Both the position numbers and the translations under genes were made by a program. A model generated the notes under the pieces. The model was not told the DNA's origin, ran no database searches, and saw nothing but the letters and a program-made list of their open reading frames with translations. Below, in pieces: positions 1 through 11,878 of a stretch of DNA of 64,000 nt. Positions within the stretch are counted from its first letter, which is position 1; each line of letters starts with the position of its first letter. Source of the stretch: Calycina herbarum (lineage: Eukaryota > Ascomycota > Leotiomycetes > Helotiales > Pezizellaceae); contig LLEY01000198.1 of assembly GCA_001414485.1 (NCBI GenBank), positions 1 to 64,000 on the forward strand. Direction: 5' to 3'.

Positions 1-1443
1 CTTCTTCTAATACTAGATAAGAGTTTAGTAGTAGTATAGGAGTATAGTTCTCTACTTAATCTAGTTTCTTTATTTCTTTTATAATACTTATAAAGTTATA
101 TTCTTTAAACTAAACATAGCTTTCTATATTAGTAATAACTATATACTTATAAAGAGGTATTAGATTAGATCTCTTAGTAGAATATAGAGACTAAAAGTTT
201 AGTCTCTTATTCTTTATATTTACCTATTTATTCCTATATATATAGGTTCTAATAAATACCTATAAATCCTCTACTTATAGTTTACTACTCTACTTATTTT
301 AAATATTAAACGTTATATTAGAACTAGAAGTTTTAGATTTCTATTATAATAGTAGAGTATATTTAGATTCTAAGTATATATTATAATATTACTTAAAGAG
401 AATATCTAGTTCCTTCTCTACTTAAGTACTATACTCTTAAGTCTTAAGCTCTATATTAGATAGTTTATATATTTTAAGTAAAACTACTTCTTTTTAAATA
501 GTAGTATTAATCTATCCTTTTTCTTTCCTAGGCTAATATAACCCCTTCTTACTATACTTGTTTACTCTATAGCTAGAAAGGCTATATAAGTAATATAAGT
601 TCTACTTATAGTATCTAGTTTATTCTTTCTAAGAAAGGCCTTCTCTCTAGAAGTTCTTCTTTTAAGACCTACTCTTCTTCTATCTAAAGAGTTTATAAGT
701 AGCTATATTAAGTTTTATAAGATCTCTATAGCGATTCTTTACTAGCCTCTACTAGTAGCTATAATTCTCTTTCTTTTCTATCTTAAGCTTATATACTTAA
801 TTATTAATTTAGATTACTAAGTTAATAAGTTTAATAAGATTATTATCTTTATCTTCTATTATAAGCTTATTTTTAATATAGTCTTTAAGCTCTATATAGA
901 ATATATATTTTAAAGCTATGTCTTTATAATTAAGTTATACTATAATTTACTAGAATTCTATATAATAGTATATAGCTAATATAGTTTAGTAAAGGCCTCT
1001 AAGTTATAGCTTAGCTTTCTTCTTTCTATTAATATTCTTAAATACTTACTTTATTCTCTTCTCTAGTCCTCTAACTATAGAGAAGTATTCTTATATAATA
1101 GTAGATATATTATTATTTAGTATTCTACTTATATTCTTTATCTAGTATTTATTAAGATAGAGTTTAATCTAGTTATAAGTATATTCTAAGAGATAGATAA
1201 CTATAAATAAGACTTATTTTATTTTATTCTTAAATTTATCTATATAAAATCTAATATATATCTTAGATTTTATTAAGAACTATCTAAGTATTACTAATCC
1301 TCTTTTATATTAGTTAAGAGATAGTATCTTAATTCCTTTATTAAGAATAGTATTAATAATAGTTAGTATATCTTTATTCTTATTAATCTAGTATTATTTA
1401 GATATTAATATAATATAATACTTCTAAGCTTAAGTACTTAAAG
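1..1443 (-). mobile_element. LTR retroelement, 5' internal part, RIP-degraded
   Basis: Extremely AT-rich sequence lying internal to the minus-strand LTR at 1444-3729, so it should be the 5' (gag-side) internal region of an LTR retrotransposon that runs off the left edge of the window. Reading the minus strand gives lysine-rich, stop-riddled protein with no motif I can name; stops are almost all TAA/TAG as expected from RIP. No protease, RT or integrase is visible here. The family (Gypsy or Copia) is not determined. Assignment rests on position next to the LTR, not on a recognised domain. Confidence 0.5.
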
Positions 1444-1519
1444 TATAATAAAACTACTAACTAACTAACTAAGATAAGTAGTTTAAAGATTATTAGTTAA
1501 AGAAGTATTAAATTATATA

Positions 1520-3383
1520 TAACGTGGTTTATCAGGACCTGGCGTATATCAGGACCTGGCGCACTTTTCCTTGGCATTTAACTTTGAATATTAATAAATT
1601 AACTACAACATATTAAATTAACTATAACTACTTAGAATCCGAAGAATTAGACATATCTACATCTATTTAACAAGTTCGTGTATTATGACCAGCTTTTCCG
1701 TAAGTGCTATAACGCTGTCTAGACGATTGCCTCTCCTTCTTATTACCCCCCTCTACACGTAAGTCGCGTCGTACTTGCTCGTTAACGTCCTTTTGAGTTA
1801 AAAGATCTTAGACATCCTCTACTGTAAGTGCCCCCCCTTGATATACACGAGTCTTTTTAGCTCTACGGCGTTTGCTTAAGGCTTTATTCGCTGCTCGAAG
1901 GGTACGTACTTTAGCAGATAATAAGGTTATCTCATAGGCTATTCGCTCTGTACCTTTTGCTAATATAGCAACTGTCTTAAATAGTAGAGTCGGCGAGCTC
2001 CCCTGGTGATAGGCAATCCGTTTCTGAACAAGAGTCGATTATAAGAGCGCTTTAGTAGGGTTTGAGGGAGTCTAGGAGATCCAAGTATTGGAATTGGCAG
2101 TAGAGGGTCTTAGGGGAGTTGGAGTCTGTAACCTTACGTCAAGCTTTGAAAGTACTACTTATAGGTTAAAAGGTACTAGGCCAGCTCTACGGAATCTAGC
2201 TTAAGCGTTCTAGACCGTTATTAATTCTTTATATACTGCTATAAAAGCTAAAAAGAACTCCACCTTCGTAATATAGTTGATATAAGCTTTGATAAACGTC
2301 TTAATCTACCGACTATACGCCTGCTTTAATATACTAAAGTATCTAACATTAAGTGGTTAGGTTATATAGGATAAGTGAGGAGGTAGTCTAAGAGTTATAA
2401 TGTTATATGCTTTGTAATACTCTTGAAATTCGGCCGATTTATAACTCTTATGCCTATCTAACACTAGTATTCGATATAGACCCTTTATATGACTAGTAGT
2501 ATGTTTATCGAAGTGTTTTAGCTATTCTAGACCCGTCTCGTTGTTTGTCTATCTATTACTTGTCGGTTTAATAACCTAGTCGTGTAGGAGGCCGCCGTCT
2601 ATATACTAATTCGTAAGATGATTCTTCTCTTAGACGACCAAAAATAGAGGGACATCTTAACCCTTGCTATTAATATAAGCAATTGCTATAGCCTATTCCC
2701 GATTGCCTAGCTAAACTGCCTTACCTCTGCCACGTCGATCTATACGTGTAACAACTATTACAGGGTAAATTATACCTATTATAAAGCCTATTTCGTCGAA
2801 GTTATAGAAATCGCAATCTAAAACGCTATATTTCGCTCTTATATTTTGTATAAGTCGGAACCACGCGCTAATTAGGTTAGGATCTTCGTATAAGGCCCTT
2901 TAGAAGTCGTAAACGCAATTAAAACGCGTCTTTAACTCTAGTTATCGTTGTATAAATCGATATACCTAAAGCTTGCTAACGCGTTTCTCTCTCTACGATT
3001 CGAGGATATAATTTGCTATATCTTCTATACCAGCTAGCCGGGGTGCAAACCCTCTAGAATCCAAGTCAAGTATGTTCTAAAGAATCACTTCCTCCTCGAG
3101 TTGAGTTAATTTGATATTTGCTAGCCGTCGTTCTAGGAGGGGAAGTTGGCTGTTTATTCTACGGCGAAGGCTAGTTTCAGGGACTTTATAGATTTTTATA
3201 GTAGCCCGACAACTAAGCTTTTTAGATGATCGGATAGCCTCGATAGCTAAGATGATTCGAGCTTCTTAAGTTTGAATTTCTATTAGTGGTTGTTAAGATA
3301 ACGTGTATTAAAATAATAAAGTAGGGAAGATAGGAAAAGTGCGCTAGGTTCTAATATACGCCAGGTTCTAATAAACCACGTTA
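1520..3383 (-). mobile_element. Fot1/pogo-type DNA transposon (Tc1/mariner superfamily)
   Basis: Terminal inverted repeats of about 50 bp: the left end reads TAACGTGGTTTATCAGGACC and the reverse complement of the right end differs from it only by transitions in the part compared. Each TIR carries an internal tandem copy of a YAGRACCTGGCG-like motif. The insertion is flanked by TA on both sides (1518-1519 and 3384-3385), the target site of this superfamily. Length 1864 bp is usual for Fot1 elements. It encodes a DDE transposase on the minus strand (next entry) and is inactivated by RIP-type stops. It interrupts an older LTR. Confidence 0.93.
1680..3290 (-). pseudogene. Fot1/pogo DDE transposase, RIP-inactivated
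   Basis: Minus-strand translation shows, in order, an N-terminal helix-turn-helix-like region (residues like ETSLRRRI near 3140), a stretch reading LDLDSRGFAPRLAGIEDIAN near 3035, the first catalytic block YNFDEIGFIIG near 2790 followed by TRIDRRGRGKAV, and the second block LVLDRHKSYKSAEF near 2440. In Fot1/pogo transposases these correspond to NxDExGF (first Asp) and LDGHxSH (second Asp). Several TAG stops replace glutamine or tryptophan codons, and the glycine of LDGH is changed to arginine. It would have cut and pasted the element; it cannot be functional now. Confidence 0.9.
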
Positions 3384-3901
3384 TATTTACTTAGAGGTAA
3401 ACTTATTACTATATTAAAGATATTAAACGAGATAATAAGAATAATAATTATAATTAAGTATAAAGCTTTTATCTAATAGTAGATATACTAGTATTATATA
3501 GAACCTTTGTTTTTTATTCTAACTATTAAATCTCTTAAGAACCTATAGATCTCTTTAGATCTCTCTCAGATCTTTAGAGGTCTATTACGTAATTAGTAAC
3601 TAAAGGAAATCCCTAGATCGCTTAATTCTTCTAGCTAATCCCTATTTACTATAAGACTATAATAGTACTTAACCTATTAGAGCGCCGCCTAGTCTTCACT
3701 TATTACGTGCTTATATATAATTCGTAATATTAAGCCGATCTTAGGTCTTAGAACTATACCGACGTGACCGGAGCCGCCGTATATCGAGCTTTACTACTGT
3801 GGTAAGATAGTATTCTAGAGAGTACTAGACTTCGTTCTTGAAAAGTAAGGCATCGTCTTCTATATCGCTGTTAGGCTTATCTGCCACGCTTATAGAGTTA
3901 G

Positions 3902-4230
3902 TGTTACGGACCTGGCCACCGCCGAGCACGTGACTCGCGTACGGCTGCTCGCCGGCGTCTGCAAAGCCTACTATTCCTAGCCTGGCCTAGAACCATTCCT
4001 ACCTAGGCTAGGAACCATTTCTACAAACGAATCGACATTCCTATAACTTATCGATTCCTTAGCTATCTCTATATTATAGGACCTCTAGAAGTCTCCTCTT
4101 TCCTTCTCTTCTCTTCTATAGCTTTAGATCTTTAATTAAACTACCTCTTACTTCTCTAATTATCTACTACACCTATATATACTATAGGTAAGGATAACTA
4201 CTAGAGGGCTAGTAGATTAGGTTTATTATA
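3902..4230 (+). repeat. 5' LTR of Gypsy element 1
   Basis: Starts TGTTACGGACCTGGCC and ends GTTTATTATA, which is the RIP form of GTTTGTCACA seen at the end of the 3' LTR. Same length (329 bp) as the 3' LTR and the solo copy at 16916. Confidence 0.95.
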
Positions 4231-7200
4231 TTATCTAAAGCTCTCTTCTTCTCTCTATTTACTACTACTCCTAAGAAGGATTAGAATATCCGTTGCGATT
4301 CTAACACGACACCTACAGTCTATATAGACTGCCTATAGATACTACCGGCGCCTTATACAGCCCCGCGTACCCGCGCCCACTACCGCGTATAAGAGCCTAG
4401 GGCTCTTCTATCTATACCCTCTGTTCTTACAACTGAGTCGTCTACAACGATGTCTGCCGACTAGCCTACAGACGCTTAATAGCTCGCTATAGCTCTAAAA
4501 CAGGTCCGCCTACTATAAGAACAACTAGACAACGTCTATACCCCTCTATAAGAGAATACCCTATCCGAAACTAGATAATACAGGTCGTTTACAGTTAAGC
4601 TTAAAGATACTAAGCCCTTAATAGATAGCTTATCTCTAATCTTTAATAACTAGAAGATCTAGATTAAGAATAAGTTCCTTATTAACGCCTCTATGTTTAA
4701 GCTAGAGGAAGCAAAGATAGCTTACGTTTTTAACTATATAGCTGATATTACTTAGAAGTATCTCGTACCCTGTTACTAGAAGAGACCTAAGCTGTTTTAG
4801 TCTATAAAAGAAATGATTATATATCTTATAAATATCTTAGAGAACCCGTTTAAAGCGTAGGACGCCTATATCGAATTCCGCTGGCTCGTTATAAGAGATA
4901 ACGAGACTTTCGTAACCTTCTATACTCGCTTCTTATATCTTATAAGCACTAGACAGATCTCGACAGACGACTTACAGCCCGACTTATATAACAAGCTTAC
5001 GCTACCTCTATAACAGTCTGTCTTATTATTCTTAGACGTCCTGCTTATAAGTATAGCCCTAGTAAACAAGTGTCGACTTGTTAATAAGAACTTACGAAGA
5101 CTTCAGCTCCGTAGAAGTAACTTACGGACCGCTTATCTCATCCCCCGGCCTATAACTGCTACTACTACCTCCCGCCTAGCTAGAACTTTTACTACTACTT
5201 AAACTACGTTCTATATAACCTCCCCTGCCCCGGCCCCCCGCCTTTATAGACTATTACGTAAACCAACGCCTACCTGTAAGGAACCGGACGACGCCTGCTT
5301 TAAGTGTAAGAGGACTAGGCACTATGCCCGCGAATGCTCTAAGAACTCTAAGCCTATTATAGACGTTAATAAGCTTACGGAGCCTACGTCCGACTTAGAA
5401 CAGTCGGAAAACGACCAAGTCTAGGGAAAGTCTCCCCTCTAAGCTTGCTTTACTAAGGTCCTAGCTAGTTAGCTATCGATCTAAGTCAGCTACTTAGAGG
5501 AAAACAGTTCACGGTCTCTTATAACTTAGTCTATAATAGATATAGATTTAAAACCTCTGCTCTAGCTGATACTAGAGTAAACGGCTTTATACTTATTAGT
5601 ATAAAGTTCGCTTAGGGGCTAGCTCGCTTCTTCCCTTTAACTATTTATACTCTCCCTACTCCTATTATAGTTCGCGGCTTTGATAGACAGAGTCGACAGT
5701 CCGTAGACCGCTATATTATTCTTTACTTATATATAGACGGCTATAACAGTATAACGTTCCTATAGTCCTCTTTGATACTAGCTATTAGGACCTTATTCTT
5801 AGGCGTATATAGTTTAACTAGCTTAACATATAACTTAACCCCTGCTAGCGACGACTTATATAGCCTACGGATCTCTCTCCTTCTCCTAACCTTGTCTAGC
5901 TACGCCTTCTAGATCCTAGGATCTTATAGACTCGGCTCTTAAACCTAGATTACTAAGCTAACACGGATCGCCGCGATCAGGCCCTAGAAGAACAGGTTGT
6001 ATATAAATACTAGGAAGACCTATAACTATTTATAAGCCTTGTCGACGAGCTGCTAGTCCCTCGGATCCTAGCGCGCCCGCCTACTACACCTCTAGCCGTA
6101 CGTTATAGCGAGTACTAGGACCGCTAAAACAACTTATAAAATATAAACCGCGCTCTTATAGGTTTAGATATTCGTAAAGCCTCTATAGCGTGCCTGAAAC
6201 ATATACGCCTCGACCTGTTACCGGTAGACATTACTATTATTAGTGCTACTATATATCGTCGTAACCTATAAGATACTAAAGCTACGGCCTTTACTACCTT
6301 TCTTTATAAGATCGATTACTTAATAGAAAAAAAGCTTATAGATTAAAAAGACGACTTACAGGTCTAAGAAAGCCTCTTTAGAGCCTATTAGAATCTTATA
6401 GACGTTTTCTTCAAAGCTATGTCCGATACTCTTCTCCCTCGTCGGCTGTATAACTATAAGATCGAACTTATAAACAGAAACGTAGACGACTTATCTTATA
6501 GCCCTCTCTACCACCAGTTAATAGACGAGCTCTAAGCTATAAAATAATACCTTGTTAAGAACCTTTATAAAGGTTTTATTAAGGCTAGCTAAGCTCTCTT
6601 TATAGCTCTGATTCTCTTTGTTAAGAAGTCTAATAGCTTTCTACGGTTCTATATTAATTACTATAAGCTGAATAACTTAACTTATAAGAACTAGTATTCT
6701 CTTCTATTAATCGACGAAACTCTTACTTATCTAGGTAAGGCTCGTATCTTTATAAAGCTAGATATACGATAAGCTTTTTACTAGATTTGGATTAACCTTG
6801 AGTCTAAGGAACTAATAACGTTCTAGACCTGTTATAGAGCTTATAAGTATAAAGTTATACCTTTTAGATTAACTAACAGACTTGTAATATATTAACGGTT
6901 TATAAACGACGTACTCTTCGACTATTTAGACGACTTTTATACTATCTACTTTAACGATATTCTTATTTACTTTAAGAATAAGCTAGACTATTAGAAACAC
7001 GTCTATAAGGTTCTTTTATAGCTTTATAAAGCTGGCTTATAAGCTAATATTAAGAAATCTAAGTTTAACGTTACTTATACGAAGTATCTAGGCTTTTATA
7101 TAAGTACTAACAGGATTGAAGTAGACCTAGAAAAGATAGAAACGATCTATAACTAGGAACGCTCTATTATAGTCTATAGTGTTTAGTCCTTTCTTAGCTT

Positions 7201-9490
7201 TTATAACTTCTACTAGAAGTTTATTCTTAACTATAGACGAGTTATACGCCTGTTAACAGCTCTAACTTGTAAAGACTAGCCGTTTTAGTAGACACCTGCT
7301 TATTAGGACGCCTTCTCTAAGCTGAAGGCCTAGCTTATTAATATACCTCATCTTATATACTTTAATCTGTAATATAAGTCTATAGTTAAGACCGATTCCT
7401 CTAACGGCGTCTTTAGTAGTATACTCCTTTAGTTATAGCCGAGTTAAGAGTAGTACTCTGTAGCTTACTTCTCTAAGATAATAATACCTGCTAAGATTAA
7501 CTACCTGATTTATAATAAAGAGATGCTAGCTATTGTACGTTCTCTAGAAGCCTGGAGACCTAAGCTTAAAGGGTCTCTATACTAGGTACAGGTCGTTTTA
7601 GACTATAAAGCTCTTAAGTACTTTATAACAACTAAAGCCTTATCTGGCCGATAAGCTCGCTAGGCTAAAACCCTCTCTCGATTTAACTTCCTACGTACTT
7701 ATAAGCCTAGTAGCTAGAATTAAGCGGATTCTCTTACTTGCCGGGACTAAGAAGTAGATAGTTAAATAGTAATAAAGATATCTACTCGTATATAAGTCCT
7801 CTTATAGCCTGAGAATCTCGACTCGCGGATTATTATAGACCTAGACTTAGACCCTTCTGTAGATATTACATCTATTAGAGTAGCCGACGGACTATATAAC
7901 TTAATTAACGATATCCTATAGGCTAATCGTACGAGTATAGACCTTAACGCTCTTCGCTAGTACGCTACAGACGAACGCCCTAGCTAGACAACCTATAACG
8001 GCCTTCTACTATACTAAGAACGGCTTATCCTACCCGAGGACGACGATCTCAAAGTATACTTACTAAGCGAGGTTTATAATCAAGTCTCGGTAGCCTACCC
8101 TAGACAATCTAAGACTCTAAAGCTAGTTATAGACCGCTACTACTAGCCGCACCTTTGTTCAGATATATAAAGATTCGTCTATAACTACTAGACCTACCGT
8201 CGCTCTCACGTGCTACGAGACCGCTCCCCTAGACTCCTTAACCCCTTGCCTATCCTAGATCGCTTATAGTAATATATATTAGTTAATTTTACGGAATTCC
8301 CTTCTAATAAGTCTAGGATAGATATAATTATTATCTTTATCTACTAGCTAAGTAAGAGATCTGTCTCTATCTCTTACCTAAAGACTATAGACGTAAAAAA
8401 GACTATATAGATCTACCTCGGCTGCGTATAGCGCTATTATAGACTGTTAGATACTATTATCTCTAACCGTGGTCTGTAATTCGTCTTAGAGTTCTAGTAA
8501 GAGTTTAACTAGATCCTAGAGACTAAGATTAAGCTATTTATAGCTGTATATATATAAACCGACGGTTAAACTAAGAATATAAACTAGTAGATTAACTAAC
8601 GCCTTCGCTCGTTTATAAACTACTATTAGGATAACTAGTCTAAACTAATACCGATTATAGACTACGCTTAAGCTATACTTCTCTAGGACTCGACGACTCT
8701 TCTGCCTATATAAATCGAGCTTAGTTACGTGCTACGTACCAGCTTTGATTAGGTCCGCTAGAGCCTAGAAGAGCTAATAAGCGTCTATAAACAGCTTTCA
8801 TAAGACGAAGCAGTTACGTACGCAACCTGTATACACAGCGCCTAGGAAACCGCCTATAAGAGAATCGAGGCTGCTTAGGAACACTAGCGTAAGCAAGTAA
8901 ACAAGCACCGGCGACCAGTAGACTTTGCTATAGGTAATAAGGTCTATATATTAACAAAGACGTAGAATATAGACTGCCTAAGCTATAAGCTCGACCAGCA
9001 GATAGCTAGTCTATATACAGTCCTAGAAAAGGTTAGAAACGCTTTCTAGGTCGACCTACCTCTAATAATTAAAATATAGCCTATAATCTCTATAAATAAG
9101 CTTTATAAAGCTTCTAACAATCCGCTACTAGGCTAGCTATAGGAACCAGGACTGCCTATTATAGTTAATAGGTATAACGAATAGGATATAGACCAAGTAC
9201 TAGCCTCTAGAGGCTATTATAGAAAATTATAATACCAGGTTTAATAGGTATAAAGCAAGCCAGACTCGGCCTAGTACCTAGCTTCTAACTTTATAAGCTG
9301 CCTATATAAGCTTTAAGAGTTTTACACTCTAAATCCTTCTCTCCCAGGGCCTTCTAGGTACTTAGTAGAATAGTTATAAAGCTAGAAAGATAGTATAGAC
9401 GAGCTAGAATATTATAAGAACGAGGATAAATTACCTATAGAGTAGTAGGTTTAGAGCTCGCAGGCGAGCTCTACTTAAAGAGAGGGGTAA

Positions 9491-9819
9491 TGTTACGGAC
9501 CTAGCCACCGCCGAGCACGTGACTCGCGTACGGCTGCTCGCCAGCGTCCGTAAAGCCTGCTATTCCTAGCCTAGCCTAGAACTATTCCTACCTAGGCTAG
9601 GAACCATTTCTATAAACGGATCGATATTCCTATAACTTATCGATTCCTTAGCTATCTCTATATTATAGGACCTCTAGAAGTCTCCTCTTTCCTTCTCTTC
9701 TCTTCTATAGCTTTAGATCTTTAATTAAACCACCTCTTACTTCTCTGATTATCCGCTACACCTGTGTATACTACAGGTAAGGATAACTACTAGAGGGCTA
9801 GTAGATTAGGTTTGTCACA
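9491..9819 (+). repeat. 3' LTR of Gypsy element 1
   Basis: Starts TGTTACGGACCTAGCC and ends GTTTGTCACA; followed by target duplication GTTAG. Differs from the 5' LTR by transitions in both directions, so each copy was mutated independently. Confidence 0.95.
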
Positions 9820-9963
9820 GTTAGAAAATTTAGTAACGTTAGGCTTATCGTCGCAGCTATTAAATAAGCTGTCTACCTCGGTATTAGCTATGCTATACGT
9901 CTTATCGTTACTAGACTAGTAACCTTCCTCGTCGTATTACTAGGGTATTAAGATATAAGGCAT

Positions 9964-10540
9964 AATAAACAAGCTATATAATAGTCGTAAATATAGTCAG
10001 TGACAGGTTAAAGAGTGTAATAATTAGTAGCAATCGACTAAGGAAGGCGAGGAGAGAGAGTAGAAGATAGAAAGGTAGTTAAGAAAGTAAGAAACCTCGA
10101 CAGTAGAGTAATAAGTATAAGAGGGAATCCGCGAGAGGCGATAGCCGTTCTTATAGACATCTTAATAATAAAGTTAGTTAACATAGTAAAGACTGTTTAG
10201 AACAGAGCTTCTCCTAGCTCTATAGTACCTCGCTAGAGCAGTGGATAGTAGAGGACGTAATTACAGTAATAACTATTATAACGGAAATTAAATAAGTAGG
10301 TTATAGACGAGAAGTACAGTGCTAGGTATACTTAGATTAAAGGGAAGAGGTGCGAGACTATCTAAAAGCTAGTTAGTAGACCTCTAAAAGCAGCGGTCTA
10401 ACCCCTTAGAAAACAGCACTCTTCTAACCGTTACACCGTGTAATAGAGTAATAGTAGAGTATAATACCTATACCTGGAATAAGACTTTCTACTATATACT
10501 ATATAGATAGATAGGTACTACTCTAATACTATAAATACCT
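9964..10540. other. Degenerate AT-rich stretch, no gene recognised
   Basis: Sequence between the split ORF fragment and the Gypsy integrase fragment. It contains somewhat less AT-rich pieces (around 10120-10440) but no continuous reading frame or domain that I can recognise on either strand. It is probably 5' flank of the split ORF or the remnant of another repeat. Confidence 0.4.
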
Positions 10541-11600
10541 TAGAAGTCGATATCCTAGGATTTTATTATTAAGCTACTAAAATCTAAGAATCTAATAATA
10601 GAAGTTAAATATAATTTAATCCTAGTTATTATAGAATAACTTATAAAGTATATAATTCTAGTACTATATATAGAGTTAAGTATAGCTAAGGAATTAGTAT
10701 TTATATTTCTTAAGAAAGTAGTCTTAAGACATAGACTACTAGAAGAAATACTATTTAACAGAGATAAACTCTTTACTTTAAAGTTCTAGACAGCTCTTAC
10801 TAAGAGGTTAGGTACGAAGAGGAAGCTATTAACAGCTTTTTACCTCTAGATAAATAGAGGAAATAAATATATAAATTAAGTAGTTAAAGTATATCTTCGA
10901 TATTATATAAACTACTAGTAAAACAACTAGGTTAAACTCTTACCTTTAATATAGTTTACTTATAATAGTTTAATAATAGAAATAATACTTATTATACTAT
11001 TCTATACTAACTTTAGATATAAATTAGTAGTATATTAAGAACTATTATCTTCGATAAATAATAATCAACTTACTCGAATTCAGGTCTTAAAAATCAAAGA
11101 GCTATATAAGGAACTTATAGAGGACTTATAGTTTATAGTAGAACGTAATATATACTACTATAATAAATAACGTAGTTAAGAGCTAATATTAAAAGAGAGA
11201 GACAAAGTCTACTTAGTATAAAAAAACATAAATACTAAAAGACTAAGTAATAAACTAGACTATAAGAAACTTAGACTATTTAAAATTAAACGAGTTAGAG
11301 AACCTTTGAATTATAAATTAGTACTACTATAGATAATAAATATATACCTAGTATTCTATATATCTCTACTTAAACTAGTACTACTAGAAGCGCTACTAGC
11401 TCTACTTATAGAAATTCAACTAGTAAACCTAAATACTAAGTATAAAGTTAAGAGAATTCTTAACTATAGACTTATTAGAGAATAAGTTAAGTACTTAATT
11501 AAATAGTTAGATTATCTATACTCGAAGAATACTTAGAAACCTAGGAAAAATATTAACTAGTACTTAGAGAAACTTCAGGAGTTCTACTACTAAAACCTAG
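10541..11600 (+). pseudogene. Ty3/Gypsy integrase and C-terminal fragment, RIP-degraded
   Basis: Plus-strand translation gives the second half of a Gypsy integrase: RDKLFT followed by TKRLGTKRKL and a FHPQTDGQ-like block (near 10770-10850), an AQFAYN-like block near 10945, then the GPFKI-type C-terminal domain near 11260-11340 and a chromodomain-like end near 11440-11600 ending in NPGLP. No LTRs or reverse transcriptase accompany it, so it is a truncated copy. The integrase family is distinct in detail from Gypsy element 1. All stops are TAA/TAG. Confidence 0.8.
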
Positions 11601-11878
11601 GGTTACCTATATCTCGTATTTAAGAGAAAAGAACTTAAGAAAGGCCGGGTTAAGATCTAAGTCGAAAGCGGGGTTAGAAGTAAGAAGAGCAGCTAGCTTA
11701 GTAGCCTCTTCTTCTCTATACTTCTTTTCCTTTTATTTCTCCTTTTCTTTCTTTTCTAAATCTTTAGTAGTATCTAGTACGTTAAGAGAACTAAGACTAG
11801 CCGCTATTATCTTCTTTTCTCTTTTAAGAAGAAGACGTTTTTATTATCGAAGCTAGAGGATTTTCGCTATCTATTCTA

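Larger units (their letters stand above)
1444..3729 (-). repeat. LTR (about 420 bp) interrupted by a pogo transposon
   Basis: Read on the minus strand this is the same LTR family as 13354-13801 and 15346-15775. The LTR 5' end is at 3729 and the inner end near 1444; the LTR parts are 3386-3729 and 1444-1519. Shared landmarks are the start (RIP form of TGTTACGAAT), the stretch GCGCTCTAAYAG about 40 bp in, and the tail region ending GTTTCGTTAYA. The pogo element 1520-3383 sits inside it at a TA dinucleotide. All differences to the least mutated copy (15346-15775) that I checked are mainly transitions. Confidence 0.75.
3902..9819 (+). mobile_element. Ty3/Gypsy chromovirus, full length, RIP-degraded
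   Basis: Two 329-bp LTRs flank the element, with a perfect 5-bp target duplication GTTAG (3897-3901 and 9820-9824). Plus-strand translation shows gag starting near 4450, an intact CX2CX4HX4C zinc knuckle near 5296-5337, a Gypsy reverse transcriptase (ILFVKK near 6610, KARIFIKLDIR near 6745, the YLDD box degraded to FNDILIY near 6955), RNase H near 7380-7700 (YKALKYF), integrase about 8080-8900, and a C-terminal chromodomain near 9230-9340 (KPDSAWYLASNF in RIP-altered form, then LNPSLPGPSRYL). Many TAG/TAA stops. Polypurine AGAGAGGGGTAA precedes the 3' LTR. Chromodomains of this group bind methylated histone H3 and direct integration to heterochromatin. Confidence 0.95.
3735..9963 (-). pseudogene. 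Repeat-associated ORF, N-terminal fragment, split by Gypsy element
   Basis: Two minus-strand pieces (9963-9820 and 3901-3735) join in one open frame when the Gypsy element and one copy of its GTTAG duplication are removed: the frame passes from KPNVTKFSN into SISVADKPNSDIEDD without a shift. A candidate start ATG is at 9963-9961. The joined protein is acidic first, then has a basic part (KLDIRRLRSRRYS). Only RIP-type stops interrupt it. At 3735 it is cut off by the LTR of the minus-strand retroelement. The motif order reminds me of a dispersed fungal ORF family of unknown function; I do not name it. Confidence 0.55.

Noticed and set aside
10381..10445. tRNA-like stretch on the minus strand (GTGTAACGGTTAGAAGAG then GGGGTTAGACCGC)
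   Set aside because: The A-box and B-box-like motifs are only about 20 bases apart and no cloverleaf forms, so it is not a tRNA or clear SINE head.
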